From: a bacterium
Lineage (GTDB): Bacteria; Patescibacteriota; Saccharimonadia; Saccharimonadales; UBA4665
Direction of reading: 5' to 3'
DNA length: 13,366 bases
Assembly: GCA_021788675.1 (NCBI GenBank)
Contig: JAJYKI010000008.1
Coordinates: forward strand, 1-13,366
Part shown: positions 1 through 6,537 of the stretch, piece after piece
How positions within the stretch are numbered: position 1 is the stretch's first letter
Layout of the letters: every line of letters begins with the position of its first letter
Position numbers and translations under genes: made by a program
Notes under the pieces: model-generated
What the model was told of the DNA's origin: nothing
Database searches by the model: none
What the model saw: the letters and a program-made list of their open reading frames with translations, nothing else

Positions 1-149
1 TCTTTTAAGATATGGGCACGTAAACATTATTCACGTTATAAAACGGATTAGACTATTTTCTTGAAGTAAACTTATCCGTAGATACCATGCTAATGCCTCT
101 TAAATTTTATTCCTGATTTTACAAAAACCGTACATTTCCTGTTAACATC

Positions 150-155
150 TATAAT
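150..155 (+). promoter_or_regulatory. Consensus -10 element of the methyltransferase-rpmA unit
   Basis: A perfect TATAAT lies 8 bases before the ATG at 164 and only 2 bases before the ATG at 158. With usual spacing, transcription would start near base 162. That excludes the ATG at 158 and leaves at most about two leader bases before the ATG at 164. No convincing -35 hexamer is seen at 16-18 bp spacing, and no SD sequence precedes either ATG. The rest of bases 1-149 is AT-rich, and I recognise no gene or RNA in it. Confidence 0.6.
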
Positions 156-163
156 ATATGGCG

Positions 164-1408
164 ATGAAAACTGTAGTAATTCTCGGCCGTCAACCCAAAC
201 TTGGACTTGCCGAACTGGAAAGTTTGTATGGTGCGAGCAATGTTCGGCCGATAGGACATCAAGCTGCCCTGCTCGAAATCGATCCATGCGTTTTTAATTT
301 CGACCGTTTGGGTGGAGCAGTTAAGTTTTGCAAACTATTAACCGAGCTGGAAACTAACGATTGGACGCGCATCGAACAGTTTCTAATTGCCGCTGCCCCT
401 GACAAAAGCACCCAGATGCCTAATGGCAAAATGACGCTTGGCATCAGCACTTATGGTTTTAAAATCCAACCTCGGCAAATCCAAAGAACCGGCCTGGCAC
501 TCAAACAGGCCATCAAAACTACCGGACGCAATGTTAGGGTCGCTCCTAACAATCAGACCGACTTAAATAGCGCCCAGGTGATACATAACCGTTTGACTTC
601 TGCTACGGGATGGGAGCTGGTAATTATTAGGAACGGCAATTCAACCATTATTGCTCAAACAATTAAAGTTCAGGATATTGCCGCCTATGCAAGACGCGAT
701 CAGGCACGACCAGCCAGAGATAGTAAGGTAGGCATGTTACCGCCAAAACTCGCTCAGATGATCATAAATTTAGCTGCCGGCCCCCTACCAAAGCAGGCTC
801 TACAAAATATATGCGAATTACCACCCGACCAAACACCAACCAAGCCTAAATTAGGCCGACTGCTTGATCCGTTCTGTGGCAGTGGCGTCATAATCCAGGA
901 AGCCATGATTATGGGCTATGACTGCGTCGCCAGCGATTTAAGCGAGCGTATGGTTTCCTATACCCGGCAAAATATTGACTGGTTAAGCCAGCAGAGCAAC
1001 TCGCCGATCGATAAAAACTCCAGGTTAGAGCTTTTTCAGGCCGACGCCACCACATACAAGTGGCCAAACCGGCCAGATATTATCGCCAGCGAAATTTATT
1101 TGGGCAAACCACTTCAAAAACTGCCAGGGCGCGATGTTTTAACCCCCATAATCCAGGAAAGCGACCGCATTTTATCCGGATTTTTGAGCAATTTAGCCCA
1201 ACAAATCGATAAAGGCACCCGTCTGTGCCTGGCCGTTCCCTGTTGGCGACAAACCAATGGCCACCTAATCCACCTGCCGGTTATTGACTCATTAGGTGTT
1301 ATTGGCTATAATCGTGTGAGTTTTCAGCACTCAGGAGTCGATGATTTGATCTATTTTAGATCAGACCAAACCGTCGCCCGAGAGTTGCTTGTACTAACAA
1401 GAAAGTAG
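164..1408 (+). CDS. THUMP-type class I methyltransferase-like protein (Trm11/TrmG10 family)
   Basis: The protein (414 aa from the ATG at 164) resembles the Trm11/TrmG10 group, which methylates guanosine in tRNA. Residues 1-160 form an N-terminal region of the THUMP/ferredoxin-like kind, opening with ILGRQPKLGLAELESLYG. A linker with a family-like RPARDSKVGMLPPKLA stretch follows. The Rossmann methyltransferase core has SAM motif I DPFCGSG at 235-241 and an acidic motif II (ASDLSERM) near 256-263. The position of catalytic motif IV, normally D/N-P-P-Y, reads SEIYLG at 309-314, so substrate and even activity are uncertain. The ATG at 164 is preferred over 158 because a TATAAT ends at 155. It stops 9 bases before rpmA and is probably co-transcribed with it, which hints at a role in translation. 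Family placement is fairly sure; a tRNA target is inference. Confidence 0.8.
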   Translation: MKTVVILGRQPKLGLAELESLYGASNVRPIGHQAALLEIDPCVFNFDRLGGAVKFCKLLTELETNDWTRIEQFLIAAAPDKSTQMPNGKMTLGISTYGFKIQPRQIQRTGLALKQAIKTTGRNVRVAPNNQTDLNSAQVIHNRLTSATGWELVIIRNGNSTIIAQTIKVQDIAAYARRDQARPARDSKVGMLPPKLAQMIINLAAGPLPKQALQNICELPPDQTPTKPKLGRLLDPFCGSGVIIQEAMIMGYDCVASDLSERMVSYTRQNIDWLSQQSNSPIDKNSRLELFQADATTYKWPNRPDIIASEIYLGKPLQKLPGRDVLTPIIQESDRILSGFLSNLAQQIDKGTRLCLAVPCWRQTNGHLIHLPVIDSLGVIGYNRVSFQHSGVDDLIYFRSDQTVARELLVLTRK

Positions 1409-1410
1409 GA
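1407..1410 (+). promoter_or_regulatory. Ribosome binding site of rpmA overlapping the upstream stop codon
   Basis: AGGA lies 7 bases before the rpmA ATG at 1418. It overlaps the TAG stop (1406-1408) of the methyltransferase gene, which suggests translational coupling of the two genes. Confidence 0.5.
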
Positions 1411-1417
1411 TTTATAA

Positions 1418-1690
1418 ATGTCACACGTTAAAGCCGGCGGTACCGCCAAAAACGTTCACGATTCACCAGGCCAACGACTTGGGGTTAAGCTTTATGGTGG
1501 TCAAAAAGTCAAGGTTGGTCAGGTTATAGTCCGCCAAGTCGGTATGACGAAACGCGCCGGTGACGGTACTTTCATGAGCCGCAATTACACGATTCACGCC
1601 GCTAAAGACGGTATGGTACAGTTCCAGGCCAGAAAAGTAAGACTTTTTTCTGGTAAATCAGTTCGTCGCACCGAAGTCAGCGTTATTTAA
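1418..1690 (+). CDS. rpmA: 50S ribosomal protein L27
   Basis: A 90-aa protein with the L27 signature: N-terminal SHVKAGGTAKN, then RLGVKLYGGQKVKVGQVIVRQ and a GDGTF-type turn. L27 sits at the peptidyl-transferase centre of the 50S subunit, with its flexible N-terminus reaching toward the tRNA ends. The protein starts directly with MSHVKAGG, so it lacks the Firmicutes-type N-terminal extension that Prp protease removes. The C-terminal half (residues 42-90) departs from the E. coli sequence, for example VGMTKRAGDGTFMSRNYTIHA where E. coli has RGTKFHAG and GRDHTLFA. The usual partner rplU (L21) is not next to it; the upstream neighbour is a methyltransferase-like gene 9 bases away. Transcription should end at the hairpin 12 bases downstream. 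Identity is very secure. Confidence 0.97.
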   Translation: MSHVKAGGTAKNVHDSPGQRLGVKLYGGQKVKVGQVIVRQVGMTKRAGDGTFMSRNYTIHAAKDGMVQFQARKVRLFSGKSVRRTEVSVI

Positions 1691-1701
1691 TAAAGGCTTA
1701 A

Positions 1702-1738
1702 AAAAAATCCCGCTTATCTAGTGAAAGTGGGATTTTTT
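1702..1738. terminator. Bidirectional intrinsic terminator between convergent genes
   Basis: Arms AAAAAATCCCGCTT (1702-1715) and AAGTGGGATTTTTT (1725-1738) pair with one G-T wobble around a 9-base loop. The A-run on the left and T-run on the right give a U-tract on either strand. It can therefore end both the rpmA transcript (+, stop at 1690) and the response-regulator transcript (-, stop at 1756). Confidence 0.9.
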
Positions 1739-1755
1739 ATTTATTGCCAGCCTAA

Positions 1756-2157
1756 TTAAGGTTCAAGATGGTGCCGGATTCGATCAATCACGTCGGCTAT
1801 AACAACCTGAGACTTAACCAGGTAATCATCAACACCCAGACTTTCGGCACGCTGCTTATCGCTGTCTTGGCTTAGAGCAGTTAACATAATAACTTTCAGA
1901 TTGGCTGTTTCGGGAGTATTGCGGATTATGTCAAGAACGTCAAAGCCGCTTACCTTCGGCATCATTACGTCCAACAAAACCAAATCCGGATGATAGCTTA
2001 AAGCTGACGCCAGCGCATCCTCACCGTTAGCAACTCTCCTGACATCAAAACCTTCAGCCTGTAAACGGGTTAAGTATACGCTCGCCAAAGCGTCGTCGTC
2101 CTCTACTAATAAAATCTTTTTTTGAGCACCTTTGGGAGTGTTTGTTTGTTCATCCAT
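1756..2157 (-). CDS. Single-domain (receiver-only) response regulator
   Basis: A 133-aa CheY-like receiver domain with no output domain. The elements of the phosphorylation site are present: acidic residues 19-21 in ILLVEDDD, the predicted phospho-acceptor Asp63 in LVLLDVMMP, Thr93 in MLTAL and Lys115 in DDYLVKSQ. Such proteins act by phosphorylation-dependent binding to a partner, in phosphorelays or in control of motility, pili or enzymes. No histidine kinase is in the window, so the partner is unknown. It begins 24 bases after the pyrG stop on the same strand and is probably the last gene of that transcript, ending at the shared terminator. An AAGG lies 14 bases before the ATG, too far to be a good SD site, so translation initiation is weakly marked. 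Domain identity is secure; function is not. Confidence 0.93.
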   Translation of the reverse strand: MDEQTNTPKGAQKKILLVEDDDALASVYLTRLQAEGFDVRRVANGEDALASALSYHPDLVLLDVMMPKVSGFDVLDIIRNTPETANLKVIMLTALSQDSDKQRAESLGVDDYLVKSQVVIADVIDRIRHHLEP

Positions 2158-2181
2158 AATGCTTAAGCTACCTTATTTTAG

Positions 2182-3786
2182 CTATTTTTGCAAGGCCGCT
2201 TTGACTAATCCATCGAAAAGTGGATGCGGTCGAGTTGGTCTTGATTTGAATTCGGGATGAAATTGACTGGCGATAAAGTAGCGCTTGTTGACACCCTCTA
2301 TAACCTCAACCAGGCCGGATTCGGGATTATGTCCGACGGCTGCAACACCCCAAGAATTGTAATCATCTACGAATTTCGGATTGCACTCGTAGCGATGGCG
2401 ATGGCGTTCGGTTATCTTGGTTTGTTTATACAGCCTAGCCGCCAGACTACCTTTACTTAGCTGACAATCATAATCTCCCAACCGCATCGTGCCGCCGGTA
2501 TTCTCCTTGCCCTTCTGGTCAGCCATAGTATCTATTACGGGATAAGGGGTATACTTGTCGACTTCGGTCGTATTGGCGTTTTTAAGCCCGTGCATCCTGG
2601 CAGCTGCAATCACTGCCATATGCAACCCATAACACAGGCCGAGATAAGGCAAATCATGCTTAAGGGCATACTCAGCAGCCCTTATCTTGCCTTCTACGCC
2701 ACGACTCCCGAATCCGCCCGGCACAACCACAGCGTCTAGCTCAGATAGCATTTGATCCGGATTCTTGGCTTCGCCCAACTTCACTGCATCAATCCACTCA
2801 ATGTTAATAGCCGTCTGGTTCCACCAGGCCGCCGATTTAAGCGCCTCGAAAACCGACATGTACGTATCGCTATTATCCATATACTTGGCAACTACGCCTA
2901 CATTTATCTTGCGGTCATATTTTTTAGTCGCCACACCGACCATCTCTCGCCAGTCTTTAAGATTAGGCTTCTTGGTAGACAGACCTAATTTTTTTGTTAT
3001 CACATCAGCGATACCACTATCTTCCAATGTCAGCGGAACCTCATAAATCGTTTTGGCATTAGGAAGTAAAACGATCGCCTCTTCTGCTACGCCAGAGAAT
3101 AGGCTTAATTTCTTCTTGGCTGCTCCGTTAGCGTGAACCTCGCTCCTGCCAACCAACACGTCCGGTGATATGCCAAGGCCTCTAAGTTCGCGCACTGAGT
3201 TCTGGGCCGGTTTGGTTTTTATTTCCTGGCTGGCACTCAAAAACGGCAAATAAACCACGTGAACGTAAACACAATTCCCTCTACCGCGGCGAATACAAAA
3301 CTCGCGTATAGCCTCAATAAAGCTAAGTGACTCGTAATCACCGACCGTTCCGCCAATCTCGACGATATGAACATCAAAACCCCGACCCGCCTCCTCTATG
3401 TAGTCCTGAATTGCTCCGGTCAGATGAGGTATGATTTGGACATCGTCGCCGTTATATTTGCCGGCTCTTTCGTCCTGGATGACTTTCGATAGCACCCGGC
3501 CGGCCATAAGTGAGCTGTTACGGGTCATCTCCTCATCTGTAAAACGCTCATAATGACCGAGGTCCAAATCAGTTTCAGCACCGTCTTTGGTCACGAAGCA
3601 TTCACCATGCTCACGAGGGTTTAACAAACCGGCATCGACATTAAGATAAGGGTCACATTTTTGAAGATTGACCTTCAACCCTCTGGCGCGTAGGAGATTG
3701 CCAATTGAGGCGGCCGTTATACCCTTTCCTAGCCCGGAAAGCACTCCACCAGTTACAAATATGTACTTGGTTTGGCCTCTCGCCAC
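2182..3786 (-). CDS. pyrG: CTP synthase (glutamine-hydrolysing)
   Basis: The 534-aa protein has the full two-domain layout of CTP synthase, which makes CTP from UTP, ATP and glutamine as the last step of pyrimidine nucleotide synthesis. The N-terminal synthetase has the P-loop GGVLSGLGKG (13-22), DPYLNVDAG, and ETDLDLGHYERF (71-82). The C-terminal class I glutamine amidotransferase has nucleophile Cys385 (GLCYGLH), RHRHRYECN and the His510/Glu512 pair in QFHPEF. Departures from common versions are SGLGKG for SSLGKG, KTKPAQNS (190-197) for KTKPTQHS at the UTP site, and GLCYGLH for GLCLGMQ; no catalytic residue is missing. The start is GTG, with GAGAGG 5 bases upstream. It lies 76 bases after the S41 protease gene and 24 bases before the response regulator. 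Confidence 0.97.
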   Translation of the reverse strand: MARGQTKYIFVTGGVLSGLGKGITAASIGNLLRARGLKVNLQKCDPYLNVDAGLLNPREHGECFVTKDGAETDLDLGHYERFTDEEMTRNSSLMAGRVLSKVIQDERAGKYNGDDVQIIPHLTGAIQDYIEEAGRGFDVHIVEIGGTVGDYESLSFIEAIREFCIRRGRGNCVYVHVVYLPFLSASQEIKTKPAQNSVRELRGLGISPDVLVGRSEVHANGAAKKKLSLFSGVAEEAIVLLPNAKTIYEVPLTLEDSGIADVITKKLGLSTKKPNLKDWREMVGVATKKYDRKINVGVVAKYMDNSDTYMSVFEALKSAAWWNQTAINIEWIDAVKLGEAKNPDQMLSELDAVVVPGGFGSRGVEGKIRAAEYALKHDLPYLGLCYGLHMAVIAAARMHGLKNANTTEVDKYTPYPVIDTMADQKGKENTGGTMRLGDYDCQLSKGSLAARLYKQTKITERHRHRYECNPKFVDDYNSWGVAAVGHNPESGLVEVIEGVNKRYFIASQFHPEFKSRPTRPHPLFDGLVKAALQK

Positions 3787-3796
3787 AAAAACCTCT

Positions 3797-3824
3797 CTTA
3801 TACTTCGCTAACCCTAATTAACAA
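3797..3824 (-). promoter_or_regulatory. Candidate pyrG promoter
   Basis: On the - strand TTGTTA (3824-3819) and TATAAG (3802-3797) are 16 bp apart, a plausible -35/-10 pair. Its predicted start point near 3790 would leave out the GAGAGG (3797-3792) that best explains the GTG start. Either the promoter is not used, or pyrG can also be translated from a nearly leaderless message, or the message arrives from upstream. Nothing else stands out in the 76-base gap. Confidence 0.35.
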
Positions 3825-3862
3825 AAATGGTAACATAAATCCGTTTAAGCTCACAACTTAAT

Positions 3863-5077
3863 CTAATGACTATTTAAGTAATTCTCGGCGGCCGTCAGCT
3901 GATTGTCCGCCCCGCTACTAGCCGGTTGGACTACTTTATCCGGTGTAATGCCTATTTTATTGATATTTTTGCCATTCGGCCGGTACCAGGAGGCAATGGT
4001 TACTTTTAGCTGCCCGCCGTCGCTTAGATTAATTAGCTGCTGAACTACGCCCTTGCCATATGATTTGGTACCTATGACATAAGCGTCTTGATGATCGTGC
4101 AAGGCGCCGGTAGTTATTTCACTGGCCGAAGCCGATCCGCCGTTGATTAGTACCACCGTGGGTATTCCGTTCAGTATATCGCCACCTGTCGCATAGTAAG
4201 TCTGGAGAACTTGACTGCCTTTTTTCTCCTGCATGATTACCTGCCCGGGCTTTAACCACTCGCTCGTAGTCGCAACCGCTGCGGTTACCAACCCGCCCGG
4301 ATCATTCCTTAGATCCAGCACGATGCCTTTGACATGATGCGACACCATGTCTTGAGCGGCTTGCTGGATTAGTGAAGCCGTATCGTTAGCAAATGTAGAT
4401 ATTGATATATAGCCCAGATTGCCATTTAGTATTTTGTAGGTAACGCTCGGAACGGTTATATTGGCCCGCTTGATAGAAACGTTGAACTCATTATTGCCGC
4501 GCACAATCGTTAGCGTAACCGTCGTACCGGCTTTGCCCCTAATCAGAACTACGGCCTGTTCAACTGTCATGTTGCTGGTTGATTGATTATTTATGGCTGC
4601 AATAATGTCATGCGGTTGTAGCCCGGCTTTGATGGCGGGCGAGCCCTGAAGCGGCGACATGACCTCTATTTCTCCTTGCGAATTCTGGCTTAATTCCGCC
4701 CCGATACCGCTGAATGAGTTATTCAGTTCGTTATTGAATGTCTTGGCCTCGTTGGCGGTAAAATACTCGGTATAAGGATCATTGGTGGCCTGAGCCAAGC
4801 CGTGTTTTATTCCGTTTAACAACTGAGTCTGGGTTAAGTTACCGTCGTAATTAGCCTTTAATACCTGATAGAGCTGGTTCACCGATGAATAATTAAGCTG
4901 GGCCGGCAAACCCTTACTGACGCCGCTGGTCCAACTAATATTGCCGTTGCCGTAGTTTACACCAAGCGTGAATACCGCCCAACCTATAACCAAAACAGCA
5001 ACCGTGCCAAAACCCAGGCGCCACTTCTTGGGTAACTTTTTCAATTTAGCTTTCATGTTTCGGCAATAACTCAACAA
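3863..5077 (-). CDS. S41 family C-terminal processing protease, membrane-anchored
   Basis: A 404-aa CtpA/Prc-type serine protease. A basic N-terminus (residues 8-20) precedes one membrane segment (about 22-40), so the body should lie outside the membrane. A PDZ domain spans about 121-205 (FSGIGAEL, SPAIKAGLQPHDII). The catalytic core holds DLRNDPGGL (255-263), nucleophile Ser317 in GGSASASE, the general base Lys342 in SYGKG 25 residues later, and Gln346, matching the Ser-Lys spacing of E. coli Prc. Such proteases trim or degrade exported proteins from their C-termini. The start is TTG, chosen because GGGGAGGT ends 6 bases before it, with the GGAGG core 7 bases away; the next ATG (5056) is 28 bases from that SD. 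Its neighbour is a secreted CHAP hydrolase, a plausible but unproven substrate. Confidence 0.94.
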   Translation of the reverse strand: MLSYCRNMKAKLKKLPKKWRLGFGTVAVLVIGWAVFTLGVNYGNGNISWTSGVSKGLPAQLNYSSVNQLYQVLKANYDGNLTQTQLLNGIKHGLAQATNDPYTEYFTANEAKTFNNELNNSFSGIGAELSQNSQGEIEVMSPLQGSPAIKAGLQPHDIIAAINNQSTSNMTVEQAVVLIRGKAGTTVTLTIVRGNNEFNVSIKRANITVPSVTYKILNGNLGYISISTFANDTASLIQQAAQDMVSHHVKGIVLDLRNDPGGLVTAAVATTSEWLKPGQVIMQEKKGSQVLQTYYATGGDILNGIPTVVLINGGSASASEITTGALHDHQDAYVIGTKSYGKGVVQQLINLSDGGQLKVTIASWYRPNGKNINKIGITPDKVVQPASSGADNQLTAAENYLNSH

Positions 5078-5083
5078 GACACT

Positions 5084-5091
5084 ACCTCCCC
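5084..5091 (-). promoter_or_regulatory. Strong Shine-Dalgarno that fixes a TTG start
   Basis: GGGGAGGT on the - strand, with its GGAGG core 7 bases before the TTG at 5077. It is the strongest ribosome binding site in the window and is the reason for choosing TTG over the ATG at 5056. Confidence 0.75.
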
Positions 5092-5094
5092 TAA

Positions 5095-5135
5095 CAATTA
5101 GTTCATCTAATTCTAAAGCAATCAGTTACTAATTG
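5095..5135. promoter_or_regulatory. Repeated CAATYAGT half-sites before the S41 protease gene
   Basis: Within the 95-base gap between the CHAP and S41 genes there are CAATTAGT (5095-5102), CAATCAGT (5119-5126) and the inverted ACTAATTG (5128-5135). The last two form a 17-bp palindrome with one mismatch. This is the form of an operator or a small RNA hairpin, but the region is AT-rich and chance is a fair explanation. Confidence 0.25.
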
Positions 5136-5172
5136 GTAGTGTTTATATATATCTGTAGCCTACTTAGAGATG

Positions 5173-6399
5173 CTAAAAATATATGTATACTAATCCGGCA
5201 TCACTAATGGTAGTTTCATAAAAATTACCATCATAATAGAGGTTATACTGATCGACGGTAATCATACCATTGCCATTAATGCTTTTTACCCACATAGCAT
5301 GGCCCCAGGGATCGGATGCCCCGCCCATATATATGGCGACCGCGCCAACTTTTGGCGTATAGCCGATTGGAATATTGGCCGCTTGAGCCTCTCCTGGCCA
5401 TTGGTTGGCGTTGCCGAAACCGGTCACATCTATACCGTAGTTCTTATACACCATCCAGGCGGTATAGCTAACACATTCCCGGTTGCACATTCCCCAACTG
5501 TCTAAATAAGTACAGCCGGGCACATAGTCGCTTGAGTGGGCGTAATTACAGCCCCAAGGTCCATATTGACCCTGAGCCGATGCGGGATAGGAACCGCCGC
5601 AGGTGCCGCTGTAGTCAACTTTTCCGGTGCCAACCAGTTTTCGGTTGGCTGCAATCTGCTCCGCAACCAAAGTTGCAATCTGACTGTTGTTCGAAGCGAT
5701 TTGTGCGGTGTAATTGGCCTGCTGTTGTTGGTTCATGGCCAGAAGTTGATTTACCTGAGCCTGTTCCGAAGCTAGCTTTGAATTTTGTAGATTTTCAACA
5801 TTCAATAAGACCGCCACTTGATTTTTATTGTTCTGAGCCTGGGCCTCAAGATTCTTGATACTTGTCAGCAAGCTTGACAGCCGATCCTGCAATTTAATAT
5901 TGTCCTCTTGCTTAATAACAAAGGCGCTTAAATTCTGACTGGTAGCCAACTCTTCTATAGTTGACATCTGCCCCTGTACATACATCGTCTTCAGAGCGCT
6001 TGCCAGATAGGCTTTATTCTGGGCGATTTGCTGTTGATCCTGCTCAATCTGCTGTTCATATTCAGCCTGTTTAGCCTGATTAGCGGCAATGCTGTTTTGG
6101 ATGGCATTAATTTGCGTCTGGTAGTCACTGACGGCCTGCTGGTAATTGCTGGCCTGGGACTGCAAGCCGTTAATCGCCGACTGCGCTTGTGAATTCTGGT
6201 TGTTCAGGCTGTCGATTGCCGCTTGGTAATCAACAGCCTGTGCCACCGGAGACAAACAAAAACCGAGTATTAAAACACTCAGTCCCATAGCGGCAAAAGC
6301 CGACTTGAGACGACGAGAACTAGTGTGAGGCTTTTTGTATGTTTTCATTTGCGGATTTTTGCTTTTGGTCCGTAAGCTAAATATACCACGTTTACTCAA
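5173..6399 (-). CDS. Secreted coiled-coil CHAP-domain peptidoglycan hydrolase (PcsB-like)
   Basis: From the TTG at 6399 the protein is 408 aa. A basic n-region and hydrophobic core (about 34-55, ending PVAQA) make a signal peptide. Residues 57-260 are a long Gln-rich coiled coil resembling the helical domain of PcsB, CwlO and EnvC. The CHAP domain (about 267-408) has a probable catalytic Cys309 (NRECVSY) and His367 (WGHAMWV). Four more cysteines (267, 284, 296, 305) could form disulphides. CHAP domains cut peptidoglycan as amidases or endopeptidases. ftsE-ftsX lies just upstream, so FtsEX is the likely membrane activator through the coiled coil (inference). The start is uncertain: AGGAG 8 bases before the TTG favours 6399, while the ATG at 6348 gives a normal 38-aa signal peptide and follows a possible TGGTATATT extended -10 (6388-6380). 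Confidence 0.92.
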   Translation of the reverse strand: MSKRGIFSLRTKSKNPQMKTYKKPHTSSRRLKSAFAAMGLSVLILGFCLSPVAQAVDYQAAIDSLNNQNSQAQSAINGLQSQASNYQQAVSDYQTQINAIQNSIAANQAKQAEYEQQIEQDQQQIAQNKAYLASALKTMYVQGQMSTIEELATSQNLSAFVIKQEDNIKLQDRLSSLLTSIKNLEAQAQNNKNQVAVLLNVENLQNSKLASEQAQVNQLLAMNQQQQANYTAQIASNNSQIATLVAEQIAANRKLVGTGKVDYSGTCGGSYPASAQGQYGPWGCNYAHSSDYVPGCTYLDSWGMCNRECVSYTAWMVYKNYGIDVTGFGNANQWPGEAQAANIPIGYTPKVGAVAIYMGGASDPWGHAMWVKSINGNGMITVDQYNLYYDGNFYETTISDAGLVYIYF

Positions 6400-6407
6400 G
6401 AAATGCA

Positions 6408-6412
6408 CTCCT
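6408..6412 (-). promoter_or_regulatory. Shine-Dalgarno supporting the TTG start of the CHAP hydrolase
   Basis: AGGAG lies 8 bases before the TTG at 6399. The ATG at 6348 has no such element. The site lies just past the U-tract of the ftsX terminator, so it is present only on read-through RNA or on RNA started within the 30 bases after the terminator. Confidence 0.5.
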
Positions 6413-6430
6413 ATTTTTAGAGTAATCTCG

Positions 6431-6476
6431 TAAAAAAACAAACAAGGCAATCCGGCAACTAAAACCGGACTGCCTT
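6431..6476 (-). terminator. Intrinsic terminator after ftsX
   Basis: In - strand RNA a 12-bp stem, AAGGCAGUCCGG with CCGGAUUGCCUU, closes a 9-base loop and is followed by GUUUGUUUUUUU. The single imperfect pair is a G-U wobble in - strand RNA but an A-C mismatch on the + strand, so the element is built for the - strand. It lies 61 bases beyond the ftsX stop; in those 61 bases I see only a small AGTC-TTTA-GACT hairpin. Confidence 0.92.
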
Positions 6477-6537
6477 ATAAGTCTAAAGACTACCTTTTAC
6501 CCACTGTTTATGCTTAACCTTAAGTTAGTTTAATTGA

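Noticed and set aside
1..157. RNA gene or end of a neighbouring gene at the left edge
   Set aside because: Only weak dyads (such as ACGGATTA with TTATCCGT) and an AT-rich promoter-like region are seen; no tRNA-like fold or coding pattern is recognisable.
5532..5858. Open frames antisense to the CHAP gene
   Set aside because: They mirror the repetitive Gln-rich coiled-coil codons and have no motif of their own.
6400..6450. CHAP hydrolase starting at the TTG at 6450
   Set aside because: That codon lies in the 3' arm of the ftsX terminator hairpin, and the added residues would be read from its U-tract.
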